From an uncultured Acidobacteriota bacterium (GTDB lineage: Bacteria > Acidobacteriota > Terriglobia > Bryobacterales > Bryobacteraceae), in the NCBI GenBank assembly GCA_902825945.1, contig CADECY010000040.1, positions 1 through 63,510 on the forward strand: a stretch of DNA of 63,510 nt, in the 5' to 3' direction. The notes below the pieces were generated by a model. The model was not told where the DNA came from. It ran no database searches and saw nothing but the letters and a program-made list of their open reading frames with translations. Shown here one piece after another: positions 8,195 to 16,893 of the stretch (the stretch's first letter is position 1; every line of letters starts with the position of its first letter). The position numbers were made by a program, and so were the translations under genes.

Positions 8195-9865
8195 GTGCGA
8201 ATCCTCTTTGCGCTATTGGCGGTGGGCGTCGCGTCCGCGCAGCAGCCACCGCTGCTCGGCATCATGGCCGAGGAACTGACACGTAACTTCGAAATTCTGC
8301 GGGAGAAGGGCGATCCGAAGCCCTACTACATCGCCTATTCGGTCGTGGAGCAGGAAACGGAATCGGTTTCGGCTTCGCTCGGAACGATCACCAATCGCGG
8401 ATTCCGGCGAAGGGGCCGCACGCTCGACGTGACCGTGCGCGTGGGCGATCGCAAGCTCGACAACTACCGCACAATCGCCGGGCAGATGGCGCAATTCACC
8501 GCCGGGATTCCGATTCCGATCGAGGACAATCCCGTTGCCATCAAGCTGCGTCTGTGGCAGGAGACCGACCGCTGCTACCGGCTGGCGGCCCAGCGGCTGA
8601 TCAATATTCAAACGAACAAGGAAGTCCGGGTCGCCGACAAGGAGGCCTCCGACGACTTCTCGGGCGAGGAGCCCGCCACGTTCGCCGAGATTCCCGCGAT
8701 CTTCCCGTTCGACGGCCAGGATTGGGCCAAACGGCTGCGGAGACTTTCGCTCAAGTACGCCAAATTTCCGCGCATCCATTCCTCCGGCGTTGCGGTGGCG
8801 TTCGATCACGAGGTGAAGTACTTCGTCAACACCGAAGGCGCGCGCGTCGCGCACGGGCGCCACTTTTCGCGCATCAGCCTTTCGGCGGGCGGCAAGGCGA
8901 ACGACGGGATGGACCTGAGCACGTCCGACAGCTTCAGCGCGGCCGATCCGCGCAAGCTTCCCAAGGACGGCGATATCTCGGCGGCGATCGACAAGACCGC
9001 GAACGACCTGATGGGGCTGCTCGACGCGCCGGTCGTGGAATCATTCGTCGGCCCGGCGATCCTGTCGGGACGCGCCGCCGGGGTCTTCTTCCACGAGATT
9101 TTCGGGCACCGCGTGGAGGGGCATCGCTTGAAAGACGAATCCGACGGGCAGACCTTCGCGAAGTCAGTAGGGCAACCGGTGCTGCCGGACTTCCTGTCGG
9201 TCACGTTCGATCCGACGCTGAAACGCCTGGCGAATGAGGACCTGAATGGCTGGTACGCTTTCGACGACGAGGGCGTGAGGGGCCGCAAGGTCAACGTTGT
9301 CGAGAAGGGAATCCTGAGAACGTTTCTGATGTCGCGCACGCCGATTCCCGGTGTCCCGTCGTCGAACGGTCACGGCCGGCGCGAGGCCGGCGCTGAAGTC
9401 GTCGCGCGGCAATCGAACCTGCTCGTGGACGCTTCCAGGACAGTCTCTGAGAAAAAACTGAAAGAGTTGCTGATCGAGGAAGTGAAGCGGCAGAACAAAC
9501 CCTACGGCTTCTACTTCCAGGAGATCACGGGTGGCTACACGAACACCGGCCGGCGCGGGATCCAGGCATTCAAGGTGATGCCGCTCGTGGTCTACCGCAT
9601 CTATCCGGATGGCAAGGAAGAGATCGTGCGCGGCGCCGATCTCGTGGGCACGCCGCTCGCGAGCTTCGCAAAGATCATCGCGGCTGGCGACAAGGTGGAT
9701 GTCTTCAACGGAATCTGCGGAGCCGAATCGGGCAGCGTGCCGGTATCCGCATCGGCGCCCGCGATTCTGGTGCGCGAAATCGAGATTCAGAAGAAGGAGA
9801 GTTCGCGCGATCTGCCTCCGCTTCTCGCGCCGCCAACGGGCGCCTCCTCGGGAGGTGGCCTGTGA
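8195..9865 (+). CDS. tldD: TldD-type metalloprotease (exported form)
   Basis: TldD pairs with TldE to form a Zn-dependent peptidase that trims unstructured peptides, for example modified peptide precursors and antitoxins. The HEXXXH zinc motif (His-Glu-Ile-Phe-Gly-His) is intact near residue 300, followed by the family's Val-Glu-Gly-His-Arg. The C-terminal half has the usual Ser-Asn-Gly-His-Gly-Arg and Asn-Thr-Gly segments. I chose the GTG at 8195 (556 residues), since earlier starts read back through the divergent trmFO region. From here the protein opens with a signal-peptide-like leader ending Ala-Ser-Ala-Gln, unusual for the cytoplasmic E. coli enzyme. Its stop overlaps the next start as GTGA. 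Confidence 0.88.
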   Translation: MRILFALLAVGVASAQQPPLLGIMAEELTRNFEILREKGDPKPYYIAYSVVEQETESVSASLGTITNRGFRRRGRTLDVTVRVGDRKLDNYRTIAGQMAQFTAGIPIPIEDNPVAIKLRLWQETDRCYRLAAQRLINIQTNKEVRVADKEASDDFSGEEPATFAEIPAIFPFDGQDWAKRLRRLSLKYAKFPRIHSSGVAVAFDHEVKYFVNTEGARVAHGRHFSRISLSAGGKANDGMDLSTSDSFSAADPRKLPKDGDISAAIDKTANDLMGLLDAPVVESFVGPAILSGRAAGVFFHEIFGHRVEGHRLKDESDGQTFAKSVGQPVLPDFLSVTFDPTLKRLANEDLNGWYAFDDEGVRGRKVNVVEKGILRTFLMSRTPIPGVPSSNGHGRREAGAEVVARQSNLLVDASRTVSEKKLKELLIEEVKRQNKPYGFYFQEITGGYTNTGRRGIQAFKVMPLVVYRIYPDGKEEIVRGADLVGTPLASFAKIIAAGDKVDVFNGICGAESGSVPVSASAPAILVREIEIQKKESSRDLPPLLAPPTGASSGGGL

Positions 9866-11598
9866 AGAGATTCCTGATCGCGATTGGGCTCGCGGCGGCC
9901 CCGCTGTTGGCCCAGGACATCGTCATGAAAGCGATGAAGGACGAGATGGAGCGGTCGAAGTCCTTGCGGCTGCCGAATTCGCCGGCTCCTTACTACATCG
10001 AATACGCGCTCGACGACGTGGATTCGTTCCATGTCTCGGCATCGCTCGGAGCGCTGGTCAACAAGGGCGATAGCAAGCTGAGAGCCCCGCGCGTGGCCGT
10101 TCGGGTGGGCGGCCCGCAATTCGACAACACGAACTATCTTTTCTCCGACTTTTTCTCGCGCGGCGGCGGATCGCGGCTGGCGCAAGAAGACGACTACGAC
10201 GCGCTGCGTCACTACTTCTGGCTTTCGACCGATCGCGTGTTCAAGGGCTCGGTGCAATCGATCGCGCGCAAGGTGTCGGCGTTGCGCAATGTCAGCCAGA
10301 CCGAGAAGCTGAACGACTTCGCCAAGGCCGAGCCGCTGAAGCTCGATCTCGGCAAGTCGAAGCCCGTGTGGAAGCGCGACGAATGGACCGCGATGGTGAA
10401 GCGGCTCTCCGCGATTTTCGCGGACTATCCGAAGGTAGTGAATTCGTCGGTCGAATTCGACACAGGCTTCGGGACGAGCTATGTCGTGAACAGCGAAGGT
10501 ACCGAACTGCGCTACGCCGACGATCTGCTCACGGTGCGCGTGCGAGCTTCGGCGCAGGCCCCCGACGGGATGCCGCTACGAGACGGAATCGCTTTCCACG
10601 CCCGCGCGGCGGATGGCTTACCCTCCGAAGCCGAGATGCGCGACAAGATCGTGCAGTTGGCCAAGGACATGACGGCGCTGCTCGCGGCACCCGCGGGCGA
10701 GGACTACTCGGGGCCGGTCTTGCTGAGCGCAACCGCTTCGGCGCAGCTCTTTGCGCAGGTCATCGGGACGAATTTGGGCTTGACGCGCAAGCCGGTCTCC
10801 GAACCCGGACGGAACTTTCCGATCCCGGTGAGCGAACTCGAGGGACGCCTGGGATCGCGCATTCTGCCCGAATGGATGGATCTGGTGGACGATCCGACGC
10901 TCGAACGGCACGAAGGCAATGAACTGCTGGGCTACTATCCGGTGGATATGGAGGGCGTCAAGCCGGCGCCCATCACCGTAATCGAAGCGGGCAAGGTGAA
11001 GAATTTCCTGCTGTCGCGGCAACCGGTGCGCGGATACGAGGGTTCGAACGGGCGCGCACGGCTTCCCGGCGTGTTCGGCGCCAAGATGGCTTTGTTTTCG
11101 AACCTGTTCGTCAAAGCCAAGGAATCCATGCCGGATGAGGCGCTCGAAAAGAAGCTGGTGGAATTGATCGGCCAGCGCGGCAAGGCGTACGGGCTGCTGA
11201 TCACCCGCCTGGATTTTCCGACCACGGGCACCAACGAGGACTTGCAGCGGCTCTCTGTGGCCGCATCGCAGCGCGGGGGCGGCAAGCCGGTGAGCAGCCC
11301 GGTGCTCGCCTACAAGGTCTATCCGGATGGACGCAAGGAACTGGTGCGCGGACTGCGATTCCGCAGCGTGAACGTACGCTCGTTCCGCGACATCATGGCG
11401 GCCGGGAATCAGGCACGCCTGTTCAGCTACGTGGGCAACGGCTTGCAGATTCCAGGAATGGGCACCGGCGGCTATGTAGCCGGACATTCGGTGGTCGCTC
11501 CCGCGGTGCTGTTCGAAGACATGGAACTCGACAAGCGCGAAGAAGATTGGCCGAAACTGCCGATCGTGCCGCCGCCCGCGCTCGTCAGCCAGCGATAA
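9862..11598 (+). CDS. TldD/TldE (PmbA)-family partner without the zinc motif
   Basis: This 578-residue protein is a paralogue of the gene before it: same signal-like leader (ending Leu-Leu-Ala-Gln), same N-terminal Tyr-Tyr-Ile-(Ala/Glu)-Tyr segment, same order of blocks. At the place of HEXXXH it has Phe-Ala-Gln-Val-Ile-Gly-Thr-Asn, so both His ligands and the Glu are gone. In the known heterodimer TldE is also the inactive subunit, so this gene most likely fills the TldE role, though it looks more like a decayed TldD copy than an E. coli-type PmbA. It overlaps tldD by 4 bases (GTGA), and the lptFG fusion follows after 3 bases, so the three genes form one operon. Confidence 0.85.
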   Translation: MKRFLIAIGLAAAPLLAQDIVMKAMKDEMERSKSLRLPNSPAPYYIEYALDDVDSFHVSASLGALVNKGDSKLRAPRVAVRVGGPQFDNTNYLFSDFFSRGGGSRLAQEDDYDALRHYFWLSTDRVFKGSVQSIARKVSALRNVSQTEKLNDFAKAEPLKLDLGKSKPVWKRDEWTAMVKRLSAIFADYPKVVNSSVEFDTGFGTSYVVNSEGTELRYADDLLTVRVRASAQAPDGMPLRDGIAFHARAADGLPSEAEMRDKIVQLAKDMTALLAAPAGEDYSGPVLLSATASAQLFAQVIGTNLGLTRKPVSEPGRNFPIPVSELEGRLGSRILPEWMDLVDDPTLERHEGNELLGYYPVDMEGVKPAPITVIEAGKVKNFLLSRQPVRGYEGSNGRARLPGVFGAKMALFSNLFVKAKESMPDEALEKKLVELIGQRGKAYGLLITRLDFPTTGTNEDLQRLSVAASQRGGGKPVSSPVLAYKVYPDGRKELVRGLRFRSVNVRSFRDIMAAGNQARLFSYVGNGLQIPGMGTGGYVAGHSVVAPAVLFEDMELDKREEDWPKLPIVPPPALVSQR

Positions 11599-11601
11599 AG
11601 G

Positions 11602-13932
11602 ATGGGTGTTCTCTCCAGGGCCATCTTTCGCGAGGTGGCCGCTTCGGCCATTCTCGGAACGGTCCTGTTCACGTTCGTCCTGTTTCTGCGCGCGCTGGGT
11701 CCGCTATTCGAGGTGCTGGTGCGCGGAACCGCTCCGCCGAAAACCGTCGCCTACCTGATGGCTCTGCTGTTGCCGCCGGTGCTCACGTTTTCGCTGCCGG
11801 TGGGAACGCTCGTCGGCGTCCTCATTGGACTCGGCCGGATGTCGGCCGATGGCGAGATCACGGCGATGCGCGCAGCCGGTGTTTCGGCGCGCCGCGTCGT
11901 GGCGCCGGTGCTGATCTTCGCGCTGCTTGCGACCGCCGCCGCCGCGGCCTGTTCGCTTTGGTTTACGCCGTTCTCGATTCGCGAGCGCTACCGGCTGGTG
12001 AACACGGCGATCGCCAAGCAGTTGACCGCCGAGGTGCAACGCGGCGTCTTCGAAGAGCAATTCACGGGCTCGAACACGGTGCTCTACGTCGGCGACGTGA
12101 TCGCTTCAGCAAGTTCGGTGGGGCAGTGGAAGAAGGTCTTCATCGCCGATCTGACGCCACCGGAACAGCGCAGTTCCGGCGGACGCGAATACGCGGACGT
12201 TCCGAAGATCCTCATCGCGGAAGAAGCACTTGCGATTCCTGATCCGGCGACCAACCGTCTGCAGTTGTCGATGAAGAACGTCAACACCTATCAGATCGAC
12301 AAGAATCCCGCGATCTATCACGCGACCCAAGCGTCGGCGGAGGATCAGACCCTCGCAGCCAAACCCCGAAGCGAAGAGGGTCCGTCGAAGGTCTTCACGG
12401 CGATGGATACGCGGCCGTTGAAGGCCGAGGCGAAGAAGTCGGTCGAGGCGGGCGTCGAGTATCACCGGCGATTCGCGTTGCCGCTGGCGTGCCTGCTTCT
12501 CGCCATTGTCGGAATTCCGCTAGGAACGTCGAGCCGGAAGGCGGGCAAGTCCGGCGCGTTCGTACTGACGGTGGCGCTCGCGTTCCTCTACTACATGGCG
12601 CTGATCAGCCTCACCGGACTCGCCGAACAGGGACGGCTCTCGGTGCCTGTCGCTGTGTGGACTCCGGACGTTGTCTTCGCGCTGGTGGGAATCGGGCTCC
12701 TGCTGGGGCTCGAACGGCCGGGCGATCGTGACATCCTGTCGCGGATCCGCGCCGGATGGGCGGTGGTGACCGGAGCGTTCCAGTCGCGCGCACAACCGGG
12801 CAAGTTGGGCGACGTCGAGATCCCGCGGATTCCGCTGCTTCCAGGCGTCCTCGACACCTACGTGCTTTCGGGCTTCCTGTTCTGGACCGCGGCGCTGCTC
12901 GCGAGCCTGGTGATGTTCTCGCATGTCTTCATCTTCTTCGACCTGCTCGGCGACATCTTCGCGACCCAGACGCCGATGCCGGAGGTGGCGCGCTATCACT
13001 TTTTCCTGACCCCGAAACTGATCTATGAGACAGCGCCAATGGCTGTCCTCGTGTCAGTGCTGGTGGCGTTCGGGATGCTCGCCAAGAACAACGAGACAAT
13101 CGCCATGCGGGCATGCGGCGTGAGCCTGTATCGATTGTCGATGCCCGTGCTGCTCGCGGGGCTGACGATGAGCGGCGCGATGTTCGCCTTCGACCACTAC
13201 TACATTCCCGAGGCAAACCGGATACAGGACGGCATCCTCAACAAGATCAAAGGACGGCCCGTACAGACCTACCTGCGCCCCGATCGCAAGTGGGTGTTCG
13301 GACAACCGGGCGCGCGCAGCCGGATTTTCTACTTCAAGTTCCTCGATCCGGTGGAGAACGTGATGATCGGGCCGAACATCTACGAACTCGATCCGAAGAC
13401 GTTCCGCATGGCGCGGCACATCACGGCAGACAGCGCCAAATGGGACCCGGCGCAACGGCAGTGGGTCTTCCAGGGCGCGTGGGCGTGGGAGTTCGAAGGC
13501 TACCGGCCCATCCGCTCCTATCAGGCGGTGACGTTCCCCGAAGTGACCGAGACTCCCGCATACTTCCTGAGCGAGAAGAAGCAGGAGCAGCAGTTGAACT
13601 TCCAGGAACTCCAGGCCCGCATCGCCGACCTTCAACAGAGCGGACTCGACACCGTGCGAATGCGCGTCCAGTACTACCGCAAGTTCTCCGTGCCGCTATT
13701 CGTCGGTATCATGACGCTGCTCGCGGTGCCGTTCTCGTTCCTGACGGGGAATCGTGGGGCGATGGCCGGAATCGGCGTGGCGCTGGGAGTCGCGATCGCG
13801 TATATGGCCATCGGACGGCTGTTCGCCGAGATCGGGAACGTCAATCAGCTTCCGGCGGAGGTCGCCGCGTGGGCGCCGGACGCGGTGTTCACGGTGGCAG
13901 GGTTGTACCTGTTCGCGCGAATGAGGAGTTGA
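11602..13932 (+). CDS. Fused LptF-LptG lipopolysaccharide export permease
   Basis: LptF and LptG are the two inner-membrane permeases that, with LptB, extract LPS for transport to the outer membrane. They are normally separate proteins of about 350-370 residues. Here one 776-residue frame contains two complete YjgP/YjgQ units. Unit one (about 1-385) has the N-terminal membrane helices, Glu-Ile-Thr-Ala-Met-Arg-Ala-Ala-Gly-Val, a periplasmic jellyroll and three C-terminal helices. A linker follows, and unit two (about 410-776) repeats the order with Glu-Thr-Ile-Ala-Met-Arg-Ala-Cys-Gly-Val. The ATG has an AAAGG site and lies 3 bases after the tldE-like gene. LptB is not in the window. Confidence 0.88.
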   Translation: MGVLSRAIFREVAASAILGTVLFTFVLFLRALGPLFEVLVRGTAPPKTVAYLMALLLPPVLTFSLPVGTLVGVLIGLGRMSADGEITAMRAAGVSARRVVAPVLIFALLATAAAAACSLWFTPFSIRERYRLVNTAIAKQLTAEVQRGVFEEQFTGSNTVLYVGDVIASASSVGQWKKVFIADLTPPEQRSSGGREYADVPKILIAEEALAIPDPATNRLQLSMKNVNTYQIDKNPAIYHATQASAEDQTLAAKPRSEEGPSKVFTAMDTRPLKAEAKKSVEAGVEYHRRFALPLACLLLAIVGIPLGTSSRKAGKSGAFVLTVALAFLYYMALISLTGLAEQGRLSVPVAVWTPDVVFALVGIGLLLGLERPGDRDILSRIRAGWAVVTGAFQSRAQPGKLGDVEIPRIPLLPGVLDTYVLSGFLFWTAALLASLVMFSHVFIFFDLLGDIFATQTPMPEVARYHFFLTPKLIYETAPMAVLVSVLVAFGMLAKNNETIAMRACGVSLYRLSMPVLLAGLTMSGAMFAFDHYYIPEANRIQDGILNKIKGRPVQTYLRPDRKWVFGQPGARSRIFYFKFLDPVENVMIGPNIYELDPKTFRMARHITADSAKWDPAQRQWVFQGAWAWEFEGYRPIRSYQAVTFPEVTETPAYFLSEKKQEQQLNFQELQARIADLQQSGLDTVRMRVQYYRKFSVPLFVGIMTLLAVPFSFLTGNRGAMAGIGVALGVAIAYMAIGRLFAEIGNVNQLPAEVAAWAPDAVFTVAGLYLFARMRS

Positions 13933-14074
13933 TCCCGGCATCGCCGCCGGACTCCGAAATACTTCACAGGGTCCCCAACGCGAGCGAGGCCCACGGCCTT
14001 TCCCAATCGGCCTTGTGCCGCGCGAATATCGACGCGATCAGGCCGGGCACGCTCATCCCTGCTCCTACGCAATC

Positions 14075-14459
14075 TCGTAGACGCCTTGGGACTCCGCAGG
14101 GCCGGAGGAGCGGCACACCATGGCGCGCCGCTCCTTTGAAATCACGCTCGTTGAAGGTCAGCGGCGATTGCCGCCAGTTTCCAGATACGATCATCGCCGG
14201 GATCACGCGAGGTTGGACGGATTCGGGCGGAATCGAAACGACTTCGGCGACGCTCAGAAGGTAGTGCAAGAAATCGTCCACATCCGCGGGCGATCAGTTT
14301 GCTCATGAGCTCCCGCTTCAAGACATCTTCGAATTCCAGGAGGGGCACTGAGGAGCCGGATTCCACCGGGCGTCCCATCACTTGCAAGAGCCGAAACGAG
14401 GTTCCAGTGCGGGAACGCGATCGCGCGACCGGCATGTGGGTGTCATTCACGACACCCAT
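14075..14459 (-). pseudogene. Decayed PIN-domain toxin gene (at least three frameshifts)
   Basis: On the minus strand the pieces of a PIN-family toxin can be followed through different frames in the right order. First come Met-Gly-Val-Val-Asn-Asp-Thr at 14459 and Arg-Thr-Gly-Thr-Ser-Phe-Arg-Leu-Leu-Gln, then Glu-Phe-Glu-Asp-Val-Leu-Lys-Arg-Glu. After a shift follow Val-Asp-Asp-Phe-Leu-His-Tyr-Leu-Leu-Ser, then Arg-Pro-X-X-Arg-Asp-Pro-Gly-Asp-Asp, then Thr-Phe-Asn-Glu-Arg-Asp-Phe and Pro-Leu-Leu-Arg-Pro. These match the family of putative toxin-antitoxin PIN proteins (RNases). No frame covers more than a third of the domain, so it cannot be functional. No antitoxin gene is recognisable upstream. 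Confidence 0.7.
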
Positions 14460-14546
14460 CGGCCCGAGTCGACTCATGTCCACTGCGCTGCGTCTCCGTG
14501 TACCATTCCCCGGCTGGCGCTGCGCCCGGCACCCGCAAACACCAGC

Positions 14547-14576
14547 TTGACGCCGATTCGGCGGGGTCCATACAAT
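14547..14576 (+). promoter_or_regulatory. Predicted sigma-70 promoter of tatA
   Basis: TTGACG at 14547-14552 and TACAAT at 14571-14576 are separated by 18 bases. They precede an AAGGAGG ribosome site at 14595-14601 and the tatA ATG at 14606. This is the clearest two-part promoter in the window and, unlike many others here, leaves room for a leader with a Shine-Dalgarno sequence. Confidence 0.6.
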
Positions 14577-14605
14577 AGTGAGGGTAACCCTACGAAGGAG
14601 GCCGC

Positions 14606-14782
14606 ATGAGATCACTAGGCGTCCCTGAGCTGGTCATCATCCTCGGCATCGCTGTCCTGCTGTTCGGCGGGCGGAAGATTCCGGAGGTGGCGAAAGGCTT
14701 GGGCGAAGGCATCCGCAACTTCAAGAACGCCCTCAAAGGCGACGACAGCAACAAGCCCACGGATGACAAGAAGCAGGCGTAA
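14606..14782 (+). CDS. tatA: Twin-arginine translocase subunit TatA/TatE
   Basis: A small gene of 58 codons. The product has the complete TatA plan: a short N-terminus, a single membrane helix (about residues 6-20) containing the conserved Pro7-Glu8 and ending Leu-Leu-Phe-Gly-Gly, a hinge with Lys-Ile-Pro-Glu, an amphipathic helix with Lys-Gly-Leu-Gly-Glu-Gly-Ile-Arg-Asn-Phe, and a charged Lys/Asp tail. TatA oligomers form the pore for folded proteins with twin-arginine leaders; several such leaders occur in this window (DUF1501 proteins, the ABM protein and the isomerase-like protein). AAGGAGG lies 4 bases before the ATG. tatB and tatC are not adjacent. Confidence 0.93.
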   Translation: MRSLGVPELVIILGIAVLLFGGRKIPEVAKGLGEGIRNFKNALKGDDSNKPTDDKKQA

Positions 14783-14837
14783 GCGGCCCTGTGAACCGGC
14801 TGCCGCACCTCAGGCAAGCCAGTGAGAATTCCGAACC

Positions 14838-14872
14838 AAAAAAGAACCCCGCGGATACGCTCCGCGGGGTTT
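14838..14872. terminator. Bidirectional intrinsic terminator between tatA and hup
   Basis: An 11-bp perfect stem (AACCCCGCGGA at 14845-14855 with its complement at 14861-14871) encloses a 5-base loop. On the minus strand it is followed, after one C, by a run of six T (14838-14843), a strong terminator for hup. On the plus strand only three T follow, so it would serve tatA less well. Confidence 0.85.
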
Positions 14873-14906
14873 GGCATTTGTGGGTGTGGAGGTGCGCCGG
14901 AAAAAA

Positions 14907-15215
14907 CTACTTCTTCTTGGCGGGCGGAACGATCGCGTCCTTCACGGCTTTCGCCACGCGGAACTTGACGACCTTCTTGGCCGGGATCTTGATCGCCTGT
15001 CCGGTCGCGGGGTTGCGCCCCATGCGAGCCTTGCGCTCGGAGCGTACCAGCTTTCCGAGGCCGGGCAACGTGCACTGGCCGGTTTTCTTGGTTTCGGCCA
15101 CCGCCGTCGCGGCGTAGGTTTCGAGGAACGATTTGGCGACTTTCTTGCTCACGCCAGTGGCATCGGCAAGCTTGGCCACGAGTTGGGTCTGGGTCATTTT
15201 CTTGACTTCGGCCAT
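14907..15215 (-). CDS. hup: HU-family histone-like DNA-binding protein
   Basis: The 102-residue protein shows the HU/IHF fold: an N-terminal helical body (Leu-Val-Ala-Lys-Leu-Ala-Asp), a beta-arm region with the conserved Gly-Arg-Asn-Pro-Ala-Thr-Gly at about residues 66-72, and the C-terminal Phe-Arg-Val-Ala-Lys helix start. HU binds and bends DNA as a dimer and shapes the nucleoid. It has a few extra residues at both ends compared with the usual 90, including a Lys-rich tail. CAAGGAG precedes the ATG. It is monocistronic, ending at the terminator at 14838-14872. Confidence 0.93.
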   Translation of the reverse strand: MAEVKKMTQTQLVAKLADATGVSKKVAKSFLETYAATAVAETKKTGQCTLPGLGKLVRSERKARMGRNPATGQAIKIPAKKVVKFRVAKAVKDAIVPPAKKK

Positions 15216-15657
15216 GTTTTCTACTCCTTGTCGTTACGACCTGATGTCCGTCTTTTCGCGCCGTTTGGCCTTAAAAACAAGATCGTCAGGAAATGTTTCG
15301 AAACTCAGAATAGCCAACCTGGAGGCCGTTGTAAAGGCCAAAATGAACGGAAGTGGCCATTTTCCGCCATTTTTTTCATGGACCCCTTCCAAAAGGCAAT
15401 ACTGGAGCCATTTCCGAGCGCTTCGCGGTCCCCACTCCACGCCGAGAAGGGCGCCTGAACCCCTCGATCGCGAGGACGAGAGATCCCCGATTCGGGCTGG
15501 GCCCACGGAGATGAACACACCATCAGCCCGGGTGGAGACACGAGAGCCGCTGGCGATCATTTTCGCTGGGCCGAGGCGTGGAACTCCTCGATGCCGCGGT
15601 TGAGTGCAAGTTCTCGTGCGTTCTGGTACCGTCCGAAGCGAGGCCGGAAACGCGTGA
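15216..15657. other. Intergenic region between hup and the PEP-CTERM gene
   Basis: About 440 bases. The part next to hup (15220-15390) is clearly less GC-rich and is where the hup promoter should lie, but I could not pick one -35/-10 pair with confidence. Next to the PEP-CTERM gene a minus-strand frame gives a short phrase (Phe-Arg-Pro-Arg-Phe-Gly-Arg, then Ala-Leu-Asn-Arg) that looks protein-like, but I do not recognise it. No RNA gene or repeat is seen. Confidence 0.4.
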
Positions 15658-16371
15658 TCAACGCGTCCACCGGGGACGGCGGCCGGCTATGGTGACGAGG
15701 CCCGCCAGCACCAGCGCTATCGTGGAAGGCTCCGGGATCGCGCCTCCCTGGCCCGCGACATAGTTCCCCGGCGTCTCCGCCGCGCTGTAGATGCGGATCC
15801 AATCGACGGTCCCCTTTGGATGCTCTCCCGGGTTTCCTTGCTGACCCTCGTCCTGAAGGAGTCTGATGATATTGTTGGCGGCGCTGAAAACGGACTGCTG
15901 GGTGGCCGAGTCGTCGTAGGTGAATTGTTGCACGCCGTTCAGGAACGCTGCGCCCAGACCGCCGGCATCTCGCTGAAAGGTAATTCTCGCCGCGCTGGTC
16001 CCCACGACCGTCGGTCCAATCGCGACCGGGAATAGATTGAGAGCATTGTTGGGCGCCGTGTACAGCCCACTATCGTTCGCAAAGTCTTGAAAGTCGATCA
16101 GCTTGCAGTACTTGGAGGAGCACGCCGCGTCGAGCGTGATCATCATGTCGATCGTGTAGACGGCACTGATGCCGGCATTGCTCAGACTCAACCCCTGGCC
16201 GAAGTCGAACGAGTAGGAACCCGCGCCCAGGCTACCGCCGTTGGCAACGAGCGCGGATCCGCCGAAGTTGTCCGCGAAACTCCCATTCAGGTCGTACTGA
16301 TGAATGAGAGCGCCATGCACGAGGCATGCCCAGCCACAACCAACCAGTCCGTATCGAAACATCTTGAACAT
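15658..16371 (-). CDS. PEP-CTERM sorting-domain protein with a LamG/concanavalin-like body
   Basis: The 237-residue product begins with a signal peptide (to about residue 20) and has a lectin/LamG-type beta body of about 180 residues. It ends with a PEP-CTERM signal: Ile-Pro-Glu-Pro-Ser-Thr, a hydrophobic helix Ala-Leu-Val-Leu-Ala-Gly, and a terminal Arg cluster. Such proteins are cut and anchored or released by an exosortase and are often linked to exopolysaccharide. No exosortase is present in the window. Two Cys lie close together mid-protein (Ala-Cys-Ser-Ser-Lys-Tyr-Cys) and could form a disulfide. GGAGG stands 7 bases before the ATG at 16371, which rules out the longer frame. Confidence 0.85.
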   Translation of the reverse strand: MFKMFRYGLVGCGWACLVHGALIHQYDLNGSFADNFGGSALVANGGSLGAGSYSFDFGQGLSLSNAGISAVYTIDMMITLDAACSSKYCKLIDFQDFANDSGLYTAPNNALNLFPVAIGPTVVGTSAARITFQRDAGGLGAAFLNGVQQFTYDDSATQQSVFSAANNIIRLLQDEGQQGNPGEHPKGTVDWIRIYSAAETPGNYVAGQGGAIPEPSTIALVLAGLVTIAGRRPRWTR

Positions 16372-16893
16372 GACGTTCCTCCGTGGAAATCCGGTTGTAC
16401 GAGCGTACAGCCTCCTGATCCCGAGCGCAACCTCGCCCGCCGGACCGGAGCACCGGATTCTCCGTGACGCACGCTGGCGGGCCGCTACTAACGGGCCAAA
16501 GTTCCGCCTACTCCCACCAGATGCTGCGCGATGAGAATCTGCCCTCGCCTCAATGGACCCGGCCACGCCGCTGCTCCGTACTCGGCGAATCGCGACCAGC
16601 ACTTTGAGAATTTCGAAGCGCCGCCGGAAGGCCAGTCTCGGAGCAGTGCTCGACAGCCCCGGACAGCCATCCCATCTCGCTCGAATGAAAATGGGGGTGA
16701 CCCGAACCCTTACTTGAACTTTCCTTAATCACTCCCACCTTCCGGCGCAGCGTAGACCACTAAGCTAGGCCCATCTGAGGGCGGGCTACACCTAGAAGTG
16801 GGTAGGGTCCGCCCAGGTACTAGACCCCCGGTAGGGGTTTCCACCCGGTTTGGTATTGACCTGAGGAAAAGCCCTCGCTATTGTGAGAGAGAC
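16372..16893. other. Intergenic region upstream of the PilZ gene with palindromes
   Basis: About 520 bases without a convincing gene; the open frames here lack recognisable protein character. The last 70 bases are structured: ACCCC-N5-GGGGT (16824-16838), whose centre lies about 60 bases before the predicted transcription start of the PilZ gene, and a CTGAGG/CCCTCG near-palindrome inside the promoter spacer. Confidence 0.4.
16856..16884 (+). promoter_or_regulatory. Predicted sigma-70 promoter of the PilZ gene
   Basis: TTGACC at 16856-16861 and TATTGT at 16879-16884 have an ideal 17-base spacer. Only nine bases separate the -10 from the ATG at 16894, so the transcript would have a leader of about 0-3 bases. 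The GAGAGA in between is too close to the start to act as a normal Shine-Dalgarno. Confidence 0.6.

Noticed and set aside
16738..16855. c-di-GMP riboswitch before the PilZ gene
   Set aside because: The region is structured, but I see no GEMM-type core and the predicted promoter lies downstream of it, so it would not be transcribed in the PilZ mRNA.
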